A DNA stretch of 64,000 nt from JBBROS01 sp965217935 (GCA_965217935.1 OZ244581.1:1364001-1428000); one strand, 5' to 3'. Positions 34,213 through 43,656 are shown, counted from the stretch's first letter. The notes: a model not told the origin generated them from the letters alone. Numbers and translations: made by a program.

Positions 34213-35690
34213 GACGCGAACTGCACCAGGCGTTCCGGGGTCGCCTCCGGACCGCTCAGCATGCCCGCGACCTGGCCGCGCCGGAACACCGCGACGCGGT
34301 CGCTCATGCCGAGCACCTCGGGCAGCTCGGAGGACACCAGCACGGCGCAGCGCCCTTCCGCCACGAAGCCGGAGATGAAGGCGTAAAGCTCGCGTTTCGC
34401 GCCCTCGTCCACGCCGCGGGTCGGCTCGTCGCACAGCAGGATGCGCGGCCCGGTGCCGAGGCAGCGGGCGAGCACCACCTTCTGCTGGTTGCCGCCGCTG
34501 AGGCTGCGGACCGGGGCGTTGATCGAAGGCGCCTTGATGCGGAACTGGTCCATCGCGCGCCCGACCTGCGCCCGCTCGCGCGCCGCGCGGACGAATGGCC
34601 CGGCGCTGAGCTGGTCGAGGCAGGACAGCGTGGCGTTGTCGCGGATGGCGCCGGTCATCACGAGGCCGGTTGATTTGCGGTCTTCAGTCACCATTGCCAA
34701 GCCGGCGGCGAGGGCATCGGCCGGGCGGCGGATCGGCGTCACCGCGCCGTCGATGCGGATGGCGCCCCGGTCGGCCGGGGCGATGCCGTAGATAGACTCC
34801 AGGAACTCGCTCCGCCCCGCGCCCATCAGGCCGTAGATGCCCAGCACCTCGCCGCGGCGCACGTCGAGGCTCACGTCCTCGAACCGCCCATCGCGGCCCA
34901 GTCCCTCGGTTCGCAGCATGGCCGCGCCGCCCGGGGCCGGGTGGGTGCGGTATTCGTCGCGCACGTCGGCGCCGATGATGAGGCGGACCAGCCCGGCGCG
35001 GCCGATATCGGCGACACGGCCGGCAGCGACGAAGCCGCCGTCGCGGAACACGGTATAGTCGTCGGCGATGGCGAAGATCTCCGTCAGGCGATGGCTGACG
35101 TAGACGACGCCGACGCCCTGGCCGGTCAGCGTGCGGATGGCGTCGAACAGCACCTCGGTTTCCGCCTCGCCGATGGCCGACGTCGGCTCGTCCATGACCA
35201 GGATCGTGCTTTGGTGGCTGATCGCCTTGGCGATCTCGACCAGTTGCGTTTGCGCCAGGCTCAGGGCGCGCATCGGCTGCCTGGGGTCGATGCGGAAGCG
35301 CAGGCGGCCGAGCAGGTCGGCCGCCAGCCGGTTCAGTCGGGACGTATCAACGAAGCAGCCCAGCCGCTTCGGCTCGCGGCCGAGGAACAGGTTCTCGGCC
35401 ACCGTCATATCCGGAATCGGCGACAATTCCTGAGTGATGATAGCGATCCCGGCGTCGAGCGCTTGCGCCGGGCTGGTGAAATGGACGTCCCGGCCGCGGA
35501 CCTTAATGCGCCCCGCATCGCGGCGCAGCAGGCCCATGACGATATTGAGGAAGGTGCTCTTGCCCGCGCCATTGCCGCCGCAAAGGGCGTGGACGCTGCC
35601 AGGCCTCAGAGCAAGGCGGCCGTCGCGCAAGGCTTGCACGCCCGCGAAGGATTTCGACACGCCTTCGGCTTCGATCAGCAGCGCACCCAC
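34209..35690 (-). CDS. Sugar ABC transporter ATP-binding protein (RbsA-like, two ABC domains)
   Basis: The protein carries two fused ABC modules. The first has Walker A GGNGAGKSTF, LSLAQTQLVEIAKA and VMDEPTSA. The second has GLMGAGRSEF as a degenerate Walker A, then LSGGNQQKV and LLCDEPTRG. This pattern is normal for RbsA/XylG. Start is placed at GTG 35690 (493 aa), just before LLIEAEGVSKSF; the 38 residues upstream are not family-like. It is the first gene of the operon. Confidence 0.9.
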   Translation of the reverse strand: MGALLIEAEGVSKSFAGVQALRDGRLALRPGSVHALCGGNGAGKSTFLNIVMGLLRRDAGRIKVRGRDVHFTSPAQALDAGIAIITQELSPIPDMTVAENLFLGREPKRLGCFVDTSRLNRLAADLLGRLRFRIDPRQPMRALSLAQTQLVEIAKAISHQSTILVMDEPTSAIGEAETEVLFDAIRTLTGQGVGVVYVSHRLTEIFAIADDYTVFRDGGFVAAGRVADIGRAGLVRLIIGADVRDEYRTHPAPGGAAMLRTEGLGRDGRFEDVSLDVRRGEVLGIYGLMGAGRSEFLESIYGIAPADRGAIRIDGAVTPIRRPADALAAGLAMVTEDRKSTGLVMTGAIRDNATLSCLDQLSAGPFVRAARERAQVGRAMDQFRIKAPSINAPVRSLSGGNQQKVVLARCLGTGPRILLCDEPTRGVDEGAKRELYAFISGFVAEGRCAVLVSSELPEVLGMSDRVAVFRRGQVAGMLSGPEATPERLVQFAS

Positions 35691-35814
35691 ATTGCGTTCC
35701 CTGTTTGGCGAAACTTGACCATGCCTTTCACGAATGCTCGAAAACTGGGCAGGGATTGTCAACGGCAAAGTCCGGTGGGGCCGGGGCAATTCGGTGAAGC
35801 GCATTCTTTCCTAT

Positions 35815-35907
35815 CTGGCTCGGGTAGCGGTCGAGTAGCTCGGTTATTCGGCTCCGCCCTCACAGATCCGAGCAGGCGGCTTTCCCGCACCCGGCTCTTC
35901 CCGGAAG
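35815..35907 (-). mobile_element. Group II intron-like fragment
   Basis: On the minus strand the segment reads GAAGAGCCGGGTGCGGGAAA, then GCCGCCTGCTCGGATCTGTG and a GGAGCCGAATAACCGAGCTA run. From memory this resembles conserved stretches around group II intron reverse-transcriptase ORFs. No RT coding sequence remains. It ends exactly where an IS3-like left end begins. Confidence 0.4.
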
Positions 35908-36071
35908 TGAACCGTACCGGGTTCTCCGGAGACTCCAGCTCTTGGAAGGGTGGAGCCATCGCGAAGCGAACCCCACCCCATTCCCCTGAAGTGCGCGAGC
36001 GCGCGGTGCGGATGGTCCTGGACCACCTCAGTCGACCGACTCCTACCCACAATCGCGATGCGGTTGGTTAA
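35908..36071 (+). mobile_element. IS3-family remnant (left end and start of orfA)
   Basis: It begins TGAACCGTACCGGGTTCTCC, resembling a typical IS3-group terminal sequence. About 55 bp later, an orfA-like peptide RTPPHSPEVRERAVRMVLDH can be read on the plus strand, matching the helix-turn-helix start of IS3 OrfA. The frame then loses similarity and stops. The rest of the element is gone. Confidence 0.6.
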
Positions 36072-36080
36072 ACTCGAGCC

Positions 36081-36186
36081 CCAAGCGGGCATTCGCGGCT
36101 TGTTCCACGATTGTCCGCTGATAAATCTTCCAGACAAATCATTCTTCACGCTGCGACGGCGAGCCGTCCTGCGGAATGACGCTTAG
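36081..36186 (+). repeat. Family 1 palindromic repeat, copy C (106 bp)
   Basis: It begins CCAAGCGGGCATTCGCGGC and ends GGAATGACGCTTAG. The hairpin arm changes CAGAC to CGGGC are partly matched by GTCTG to GTCCG in the opposite arm. It ends 20 bp before the TTG start of the alkA-like gene. Confidence 0.8.
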
Positions 36187-36206
36187 CTGAAGGGAAGGAC
36201 GTTCGC

Positions 36207-36833
36207 TTGCAGGACGCCATCGCGCACTTGATCCGTTGCCACCTCGTTTTTGGGCCGTTGATCGAACGCATCGGCCCGCCGCAGCGGGATGTTGTTCTGC
36301 GGGAGCCCTACGAGGCGCTGGTGCGGTCGATCGCGCACCAGCAGCTTCATGGCAACGCGGCGCGGGCGATCCTGGCCCGGTTCGCGGCGCTGTTCCCCGG
36401 GCCGGGCTTCCCGGCGCCGGAGGCGGTGGCGGGGGTCGAGGACGCGGCGCTGCGGGCGTGCGGGTTCTCGGGCAGCAAGATCGCGGCGATCAGGGATATT
36501 TGCGCGCGGCGGATCGAGGGCGTCGTGCCGAGCGCCGAGGAGGCGGCGGGATTGGACGATACGACGCTGATCGAGCGGTTGTGCGTCATTCGCGGGGTGG
36601 GGCGCTGGACGGTGGAGATGATGCTGATCTCGTCGCTCGGGCGTTCGGACGTGCTGCCGGTGGACGATTTCGGCGTGCGGGAAGGGTGGCGGCTGCTGAA
36701 CGGGCTGGAGGCGCAGCCGAAGCCGAAGGCGTTGGCTGAGATCGGGGCGGTTTGGACGCCGTTCCGCTCTACGGCGGCGCATTATCTTTGGCGGGCGGCG
36801 GATGAGGGCAAGAAGATCAAGCAATCGATGTAG
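36207..36833 (+). CDS. DNA-3-methyladenine glycosylase II (AlkA-like)
   Basis: This 208-aa HhH-GPD base-excision glycosylase removes alkylated purines from DNA. The helix-hairpin-helix LCVIRGVGRWTVEMM covers about residues 125-139 and the catalytic Asp is in LPVDDFGV (D154). The N-terminal beta domain of E. coli AlkA is missing, as in many short bacterial homologues. It appears to start at TTG with GAAGGA upstream. A family 1 repeat occupies the region just before it. Confidence 0.9.
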   Translation: MQDAIAHLIRCHLVFGPLIERIGPPQRDVVLREPYEALVRSIAHQQLHGNAARAILARFAALFPGPGFPAPEAVAGVEDAALRACGFSGSKIAAIRDICARRIEGVVPSAEEAAGLDDTTLIERLCVIRGVGRWTVEMMLISSLGRSDVLPVDDFGVREGWRLLNGLEAQPKPKALAEIGAVWTPFRSTAAHYLWRAADEGKKIKQSM

Positions 36834-37089
36834 CGGAGCAGCGCGTTACGGACCAATATCAACGGCCCTTTGCAATGACCGGTTCTGTCAGGCTTGCCAC
36901 GCCAGAAACGCTTGCGATGGCCGAGGCGGAGAACGGTCAACGCATAGGGCGTTCGGTATAATTTCGTTCAACTCCGCAACCGCCAAATAATTAATCGTTG
37001 CTGCCGCCCTGTTAAGGTTTCGGCAACATTATCCGCGTAACGTTCTTCTGCTTGGTTGGAGGCCAACAAGGGGGTCCTTCACAGGCCTA

Positions 37090-39553
37090 TTGTGCGTGCT
37101 CCTGCTGGCGGCGCCTCAGGCCGGGTTGGCAAACGGGGATGCAGCGGCGGCGGACAAGGGCCGGTCACGGATCGCATCCGATGACGCCGCTGGCAGCGTC
37201 CTGCTGCTCGAGACGACGATCAATGGAACCCCGGCGGGCGTCTTGGCTCTCAACGAACGAAACGACAGGATCAGCGTTCCGAGGCAGACTGCGCAGCTGC
37301 TGCGGTTGCCGGACCGGGGCGACGCAGTCGAACTTGCGGCCACGCCGGCGATCCAGGTCCAGCTTGACCGACCGCATAGCACGATCGCGCTGCAGGCGCC
37401 GCCCGCGCTGATGGACGTCCTCGACATCAGCGCTGGTAGCCCGGCGAGCGTGGACCTCAGTCCGGAGACTTGGGGGGCGGCGCTCAACGATGACGTGAAT
37501 GTGCGGCGCAATTTGACGGGGCCAGGTCCGGCCCAGGCGCTTGGCGGCTTGCTGGATGTATCTGGTTTCGGCCCTGACCTGATGGCGCACAGCGGATGGG
37601 CGTATGACAGCGCGAGGCGGCAAGACGTGGCCGCCGAAGCCGGGTTCTGCGCGTTGGTGCGGCTCGACAGCAGCGTCACTCGGCGACCGCTAGACCGCAG
37701 CGTCTCGATCAGTATTGGGTACTCCGTGTCGGACGCCGGCGCGATCGGGCGGCCGTATCGGTTCGCAGGGGTGAGCGCCGGCGATGATCACAGCGGGCAA
37801 CCTGCTGCCTGGTCGTCGTTGCCGATCCCGTCGGTGAGCGGCGCCGCGCTCGCGGCGTCTGCGCCCGACGTTTACACGAATGGAGTGCGCACCTAGGGCG
37901 CCTCGACGAGCGGCGGGCCGTTTCGGGTGTTGCTGCCGCCGGGACTTTATACGCCGGGCACGCGGGTGGTGGTCACCGATGTGACCGGCCAGGCCGTCGA
38001 GGCGCCGTTCGATCTGCCGCGGGTGAATATCGGGCTAAGCAGACATTCGTGGCTTGTGCCACGAATGTCTGCTTAGGCGCCTTTGAAGACGCATCATTTT
38101 TCGCGTTGTGACGGCAAGCCGTCCCGCGGAATGATGCTTAGCGGCGACAGGGATGGCGCTTTGGTCGAGCGGGATCGGTGCGCCGCGGTTCGATTGGGGC
38201 ACGCGATCCGACCGTTACCTCGGGGAGCCGTATGGCTACGGGTCGGTGAGATACGGCGTGAGCGACCGGCTGACGGGTTCGGCGCATGCCGAGGCGGGAC
38301 CTAAGTTGGCTGAAGCCGAGATCGGGGCGAAGGCCGTCGTCACGCAGCGGCTCGGCCTGGCCGCAACGGTTGCGGGCGCCCGAAGCGGCGGGCGGACGGG
38401 TGGCTTGCGTCGGCGGGCGTCACGGTCGCCGGCCCCTGGAACACGGTGCTCAACGGGCTTTACGGCCGCAGCTTCGGCGCGTTCAACGACATCGTCTTGC
38501 AAGCCGGGACGGTCTACGCCAAGGGGCGTGGGTTGAGCCCGGTGTTCAGCTTGCCGCCCAAGGAGCGGCTGTCGGTCCGGGCGTCGTGGGCCAGCGAAGG
38601 CGGTTTCGGGATCAGTGCCGGGCACGCCCGGCAGAGCTATCAGAGTTCGGCGCCGTTCGGCCTGTTCTCGGCGACGATGAGCCCCGCGCGTGCCGGTCTA
38701 TGGAACGTTGCTCCGCCAGGAAGCGGGCCGTGCGAGCGCCACGGCATTGTTCGGAGTGTCGTTGGCGCTCAGCGGGTCGGTGAGCGCGTCGGTGTCTGGG
38801 TCGTGGCAGGACCGCGGGGTTGGCGCGCAGGCATCGCCGTTGGGGCCGCCGGGCGCCGAGCGGGGCAACATCGGGTGGACCGTTTCGGCGGCGGGCCAAT
38901 CGCGCGACCAATACCGAGCGGCTGACGCGGCGATGCGCACGGGGTATGGGATCGGCCCGGTGGGCGCACGGCGGTTCTCGGGGCAGATGCAGGCTTACGC
39001 GCAGGCGCGCGGGTCGGCTGGGATCGCTGGATGGCATCCCTTCGCAGGCGACCCGGCGCGGGGCGGCTTGATCGTGGTCGACACGGGACAGGCGGGCGTG
39101 CCGGTGCTGCTGAATGGGCGGGAGACCGGTCGCACGGCCTTCGATGGCAAGATCGCCGTACAGGTGGACGTCGCAGGAACGCCGCAGCGGGTTGAGATCG
39201 GCGACCACGACCTGCCGTTGTCGACGATCGCGCAAAGCACGCGGAGCTTGGTGACGATCCGGCAAGGCAGCGGATCGGCGGTCCGGCTGAGTGTGGCGTC
39301 GGGCGCTGCGGGCGCGATTGTCTGGGTTCGCGTCGGCGGGCAGCCGCCGCTGCTCGGGACCGTCATCCAGCAGGATGGCGAGCAGATCCCGGTGGGAAAG
39401 AAAGGCCGGGCTTGGATGCCGGCGCTGCCGAAGCGGGCGGTGCTTTCCGCGTTGCTGCCGGATGGGCGGAGCTGCGCCTTTGAGACGGGCTTCGACGGGC
39501 GTGGCGGGCCGGGCCGGTCAATCGGGCCATTCGAGTGCCGGGATTTGCGATGA
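37090..39553 (+). pseudogene. Fimbrial outer-membrane usher, broken by stop, insertion and frameshifts
   Basis: Pieces of one usher-type protein can be read in order. The first (37090-38033) contains signal-like VLLLAAPQAGLANG, the beta-barrel start and LPPGLYTPGTRVVVTD. A TAG stop falls at about 37894. A 107-bp family 1 repeat interrupts it at 38035-38141. The frame resumes in MALWSSGIGAPRFDWGTRSD and the plug/barrel VSDRLTGSAHAEA. Frameshifts at about 38385 and 38685 are needed to reach LNGLYGRSFGAFNDIVLQAG and VPVYGTLLRQEAGRASATAL. The C-terminal domain reads to the end (PDGRSCAFETGF). Without these lesions it would be about 780 aa, a normal usher length. Confidence 0.85.
38035..38141 (+). 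repeat. Family 1 palindromic repeat, copy D, inserted in the usher gene
   Basis: This reference copy runs from CTAAGCAGACATTC to GAATGATGCTTAG. The arm TAAGCAGACATTCGTGGC pairs perfectly over 18 bp with its partner around TTGT. A second short hairpin GACGGC-AA-GCCGTC follows. Removing it down to a single TA restores the usher frame (VNIGLAATGMALWSSG), so it behaves as an inserted unit flanked by TA. Confidence 0.92.
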
Positions 39554-39563
39554 GGATGAGCGC

Positions 39564-40513
39564 ATGATCGGGCGGGTTTGCGTCGGCGCCTTTCTGGGGT
39601 TGGGGGTTTTGCTCATGGCGGGACGGCCGAGCCAAGCAGCCGGAACGTGTTCCGTAGCGAACGCGCCCACGCTCAATTTCGGTTCGGTCAGCAGCACCAC
39701 GAGCGGCACGATCTACGCGAGCGCGTCCGCCTTGTTCAGCTGAACGGGCTTCACGGCGGGCGCTACGGTTCATGCCTGCCTGGGGATCGGCAGCGGCAGT
39801 GCGGCTGGTTCCACTCGAAGCGTTCGCAGGATCGCCGCTTCGGACGGCTCGACGATCCCGATCAAGATCACCAAGGCGGCCAATGCGACGCCGGAGATCG
39901 GAACAATCAGCGCCGACGTCTATCCGCCTGAAAGCCCGGTCTCGATCGTTGGGAACAGCAGCGGCCCGTTCCCGCTGACCGCCAGCATCACCGGGCCGAT
40001 CACCGGCGCGACAGCCGGGACTTATGTCAACACCTTTGGTTCCAACGCGTTCACCGCTTACTGCAAGCTGGGTGGTCCGCCCGACTGCACGGGCATGACG
40101 GTGATGGACAACCAGCAGGCGATGACCGTCACGGCCACCGTGCCGCCGGCCTGCTCGGTCAGTGCGACGGGGATGGACTTCGGATCGAAGAGCTCGCTTG
40201 CGAGCGCGATACTGGCGACGTCGAACATCACTGTGACGTGCTCATCGGCTGTCACGGTCACGGTCGCGCTGGCTTACGGCCAGATGGGGACCAGCGCCGC
40301 CAACCGGGTCATGCGGTCGGGAGGCAACCAGATCATCTATGGGATTTACCGGGACGCGGCGCGGACGCAGCCTTGGGGCAACACGCCTGGCACGGACACG
40401 GTGAGCGTGAGCGGGACGAGCGTGTCCGTGGCGGCGTATGGCAGCACGGCGGCGAGCCGACGCCTGCGCCGGGGAGCTACTCGGATGTGGTGAACGTCGT
40501 CATCTCGAATTGA
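39564..40513 (+). pseudogene. Spore coat U (SCPU) domain protein, broken by a stop and a frameshift
   Basis: The reading begins MIGRVCVGAFLGLGVLLMAG with a signal peptide. The first SCPU domain CSVANAPTLNFGSVSS meets TGA at 39741, where a Cys codon (TGC) is expected before TGFTAGATVHACLGIG. The same frame continues through a second SCPU domain (CSVSATGMDFGSKSS, NQIIYGIYRDAARTQPWG). A frameshift near 40450 separates it from the expected end PGSYSDVVNVVISN. SCPU proteins are secreted pilus-like subunits that work with usher and chaperone; no chaperone gene is seen here. Confidence 0.82.
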
Positions 40514-40532
40514 GGCAAGGGCGGCTTGCCTT
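40514..40532 (+). terminator. Possible terminator of the pilus locus
   Basis: GGCAAG (40514-40519) pairs with CTTGCC (40525-40530) around GGCGG, directly after the restored SCPU stop. Only two T residues follow, so strength is uncertain. Confidence 0.4.
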
Positions 40533-40537
40533 ACCTA

Positions 40538-40644
40538 GTGACCCGGTTCAGAAGTTCGTCGTGTTGCAAGCGCGTGCCTCGGAATACTAGCCCTTTGTTT
40601 TCGTGGCCTGCTTATCCCAGAAGTCCGAAAGCGAACTTCTGGGG
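40538..40644 (+). repeat. Family 3 dispersed repeat with terminal hairpin
   Basis: The segment GGTTCAGAAGTTCGTCGTGT through CGGAATACTAGCCCTTT is clearly similar to the last 50 bp of the window. After it comes a hairpin CCCAGAAGT (40616-40624) and ACTTCTGGG (40635-40643) with a 10-nt loop. No coding sequence is present between the SCPU pseudogene and the DnaJ-like gene. Confidence 0.6.
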
Positions 40645-40703
40645 CAGGACACTAGCCTGGACGCGACGCGCGCTTCGGCTTCATGAAGGACGACCGCAAG
40701 CGA

Positions 40704-41153
40704 TTACCTCCGCCGCAGCAGCACGTCCCGCGCCTGGTTGACGCGGGCGGCGAGCCAGTCGGTGCCGCCGCCGTCGGGATGGGCGCCGCGCATGACGCGG
40801 ACCCAGGCGGCGCGGACGTCGCTGTCGGAGGCGCCGTCGCGCAGGCCGAGGATTTCGAGCGCCTCCTTGCGGGTCATGCGGCCCGGCCGCGCCGGGGCGG
40901 AGCGGCCGGGGCCTGCTCCGGCGGCCCGGTTCTCGCGCCAGAAATTCAGCGCCAGCGGGCCGGCGAGGAACAGGCCGGTGATCGCGATCGAGCCCCGGCC
41001 GCTCAGGAACAGCAGGGCGGTCAGGCTGAGCCCGGCCAGGGCGGCGACCCAGGCGAGGAACGACTTGACCGAGGCGACGCTCGCGCGGGAGAAGGCGTTG
41101 GCGGCCCAGAGCGTCGCGGCCAGTGCTGCCAGGCCCAGGGCGAGCGGGATCAC
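40704..41153 (-). CDS. Membrane-anchored DnaJ-domain protein
   Basis: The 149-aa protein starts at GTG 41153, overlapping the malic enzyme stop (GTGA). Two or three hydrophobic segments (about residues 2-20, 30-50 and 56-70) precede a short C-terminal J domain. That domain reads MTRKEALEILGLRDGASDSD, with the HPD tripeptide in RGAHPDGGG needed to stimulate DnaK ATPase. The layout, membrane helices then J domain, is that of a TIM14-like anchored co-chaperone. A longer frame upstream lies within the malic enzyme gene and is spurious. Confidence 0.85.
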   Translation of the reverse strand: MIPLALGLAALAATLWAANAFSRASVASVKSFLAWVAALAGLSLTALLFLSGRGSIAITGLFLAGPLALNFWRENRAAGAGPGRSAPARPGRMTRKEALEILGLRDGASDSDVRAAWVRVMRGAHPDGGGTDWLAARVNQARDVLLRRR

Positions 41154-43438
41154 CCGCGCTTGTTCAAGTTCTGCGCCTGCCGGGCCGCGACCGCGCTGAC
41201 GTTGACGATGGCCCGCGCGGTGGCGGTCGGGATCAGGACATGGATCGGCTTGGACATGCCCAGCAGAATGGGGCCGATCGGCAAGCCGTCCGCGCCGGCT
41301 TTCACCAGGTTGAAGGCGATGTTGGCGGCGTCGAGGTTCGGCATCACCAGCAGGTTGGCCACGCCGTCGAGCCGGCTGTCGCGCAGCATGCGGTCGCGAA
41401 GGCTGGGCACGAGGGCGGCGTCGGGGTGCATCTCGCCGTCGACTTCGAGGTCGGGCGCCTGCTCGCGGATCATGGCCAGCGCGCGGCGCATCTTGCGGGC
41501 GCTGTCGGTGCTGCTGCTGCCGAAGCTGGAGTGCGACATCAGGGCGGCCTTGGGCGTGATGCCGAAATTCCGCACGGCATCGGCGGCGAGGATGGTCATC
41601 TCGGCAATCTCCTCGGCGGAGGGGTCCACGTTCACGTGGGTGTCGCAGACGAAGATGTTGCCGGCGCCGAGGATGAGGGCGGAGAAGGCGTAGATGCGGC
41701 AGACCTCGGGGCGCTTGGGAATGATCGGCATGAGATAGGTCATGTGTCGCCACCAGTCGCCGGTGCCGCCGCAGACCGCGGCGTCGGCCTCGCCAGCGTG
41801 CAGCAGCATGGCGGCGGCGACGGTGGCCCGGCGCTTGAGCCGCCGGGCCGCGGCATCGGGGGGCACGCCGCGGCGGCTGACCAGGTTCTGGTAGATCTCG
41901 GTCAAGGGATCGAAGATGCCGCGGTCGGTTTCCGGGTCGAGCACGCGGACGGTGTCGCCGAGCTTGAGGCGCAGGCCCATCGCCTGGACCTTGCGGACGA
42001 TCTCATCGCGGTTGCCGATCAGGGTGGGGCGGGCGATGCGCTCGTCGACCAGGGTCTGCACGGCGCGCAGCACGCGCTCGTCGGCGCCCTCGGCGAAGAC
42101 GATGCGCTGGAGGTCCTTCTTGGCCGCCTCGATCACCGGGCGCATCACCTGGCCGGAGCGGAAGACGAATTTTTCCAGGTCGCGGCGGTAGTGCTCGAAA
42201 TCCTCGATCGGGCGGGTGGCGACGCCGGAATCGATGGCGGCGCGGGCGACGGCCGGCGCGATCTGCAGGATCAGGCGGGGATCGAAGGGTTTGGGGATGA
42301 TGTAGTCGGGGCCGAACACCGGGGCGGCGCCCCCGTAGGCGGCGGCAACGACCTCGCTGGCCTCGACGCGGGCAAGCTCGGCGGTGGCCTCGACGGCGGC
42401 GAGCTTCATGGCCTCGTTGATCTCGGTGGCGCCGACGTCGAGCGCGCCGCGGAAGATGAAGGGGAAGCAGAGGACGTTGTTGACCTGGTTCGGGTAGTCG
42501 GTGCGCCCGGTGGCGACGATGGCGTCGGGGCGGAGCTCGCGAACGAGGGCGGGAAGGATCTCGGGGTCGGGGTTGGCCAAGGCGAGGATAAGCGGCTTGT
42601 TGGCCAAGTGGCGCAGCCAGTCGGGCTTCAGCACGTCGGGGGCGGAGAGGCCGAGGAAGATGTCGGCGCCGGGGAGGACGTCGAGCAGGGTGCGGGCCTC
42701 GGTTTCGCGGGCGTAGCAGGCCATGTTGGGGGGCATGTCGGCGTCGCGCCCGGCGTGGACGACGCCGTGGACGTCGGTCAGGGTGACGTTCTCCGCGGGC
42801 AGGCCCATCGCCACGAGCAGGTCGACGCAGGCCAAGGCCGCGGCCCCGGCGCCGCTGGTCACCAGCTTGCAATCCTCCAGGCGCTTGCCTTGCAGCATGA
42901 GGCCGTTGCGGATGGCGGCGGCGACGATGATGGCGGTGCCGTGCTGATCGTCGTGGAAGACGGGGATGTTCATGCGTTCGCGCAGGCAGCGCTCAATATA
43001 GAAGCACTCGGGCGCCTTGATGTCCTCGAGGTTGATGGCGCCGAACGTCGGTTCCAGGGCGGCGACGACGGTGCAGAACACGTCCGGGTCCTGGGCGTCG
43101 ACTTCGATGTCAAACACGTCGATGCCGGCGAATTTCTTGAACAGGACGGCCTTGCCCTCCATCACCGGCTTGCCGGCCAGCGCGCCGATGTTGCCGAGGC
43201 CGAGGACGGCGGTGCCGTTGGAGACGACGCCGACCAGGTTGCCGCGGGCGGTGTAGTCGCGGGCGAGATCGGGGTTGGCCTTGATCTCCAGGCAGGCGGC
43301 GGCGACGCCGGGGGAATAGGCCAGCGAGAGGTCCCGCTGGGTGGCCATGCGCTTGGTCGGCTCGACGGAGAGCTTCCCCGGGTTGGGCAGGCGGTGGTAG
43401 TCGAGCGCTGCCTTACGAAAGTCTTCGTCCATCACCAC
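41150..43438 (-). CDS. maeB: NADP-dependent malic enzyme (MaeB type)
   Basis: The 762-aa multidomain enzyme converts malate to pyruvate and CO2. The N-terminal malic enzyme part (about residues 15-430) contains YSPGVAAACLEI, DVFDIEVDAQDPD and FHDDQHGTAI. The C-terminal part (about 440-760) is phosphotransacetylase-like (RIVFAEGADERVLRAVQ), a regulatory domain in MaeB. A GTG-started membrane DnaJ gene is coupled to its 3' end. Confidence 0.95.
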   Translation of the reverse strand: MVMDEDFRKAALDYHRLPNPGKLSVEPTKRMATQRDLSLAYSPGVAAACLEIKANPDLARDYTARGNLVGVVSNGTAVLGLGNIGALAGKPVMEGKAVLFKKFAGIDVFDIEVDAQDPDVFCTVVAALEPTFGAINLEDIKAPECFYIERCLRERMNIPVFHDDQHGTAIIVAAAIRNGLMLQGKRLEDCKLVTSGAGAAALACVDLLVAMGLPAENVTLTDVHGVVHAGRDADMPPNMACYARETEARTLLDVLPGADIFLGLSAPDVLKPDWLRHLANKPLILALANPDPEILPALVRELRPDAIVATGRTDYPNQVNNVLCFPFIFRGALDVGATEINEAMKLAAVEATAELARVEASEVVAAAYGGAAPVFGPDYIIPKPFDPRLILQIAPAVARAAIDSGVATRPIEDFEHYRRDLEKFVFRSGQVMRPVIEAAKKDLQRIVFAEGADERVLRAVQTLVDERIARPTLIGNRDEIVRKVQAMGLRLKLGDTVRVLDPETDRGIFDPLTEIYQNLVSRRGVPPDAAARRLKRRATVAAAMLLHAGEADAAVCGGTGDWWRHMTYLMPIIPKRPEVCRIYAFSALILGAGNIFVCDTHVNVDPSAEEIAEMTILAADAVRNFGITPKAALMSHSSFGSSSTDSARKMRRALAMIREQAPDLEVDGEMHPDAALVPSLRDRMLRDSRLDGVANLLVMPNLDAANIAFNLVKAGADGLPIGPILLGMSKPIHVLIPTATARAIVNVSAVAARQAQNLNKRG

Positions 43439-43519
43439 GTCCTCCGGTTATGGCACGATTAGCAAGGCCCTGCCGAAAGGCAATGGGGCGGTCCGCAAGG
43501 AAGGAGAGCGGAGAGGGAA

Positions 43520-43602
43520 TGCGGTCGAGAAGACTCGAACTTCCACGGGGTTGCCCCCACAAGCACCTCAAGCTTGCGCGTCTACCATTCCGCCACGACC
43601 GC
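43520..43602 (-). tRNA. tRNA-Leu (anticodon GAG)
   Basis: The reverse strand folds as a complete cloverleaf. The acceptor stem pairs GCGGTCG with CGACCGC. The anticodon stem CAAGC/GCTTG encloses loop TTGAGGT with anticodon GAG. A variable arm of TGGGGGCAACCCCGT type marks a class II tRNA, and the T arm is GAAGTTCGAGTCTTC. CCA is not encoded. It sits between maeB and lipB. Confidence 0.93.
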
Positions 43603-43656
43603 ATCGTGCCTGCCTGCCCGGTCGCGCCGGGCCTGCAAGAAGGCGGCGTATAGCGG

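Noticed and set aside
41154..41753. Upstream extension of the DnaJ-like frame
   Set aside because: It lies inside maeB in another frame, is Arg/Pro-rich, and a GTGA-coupled start explains the gene.
41123..43462. 779-codon plus-strand open frame
   Set aside because: It is antisense to maeB and low in complexity.
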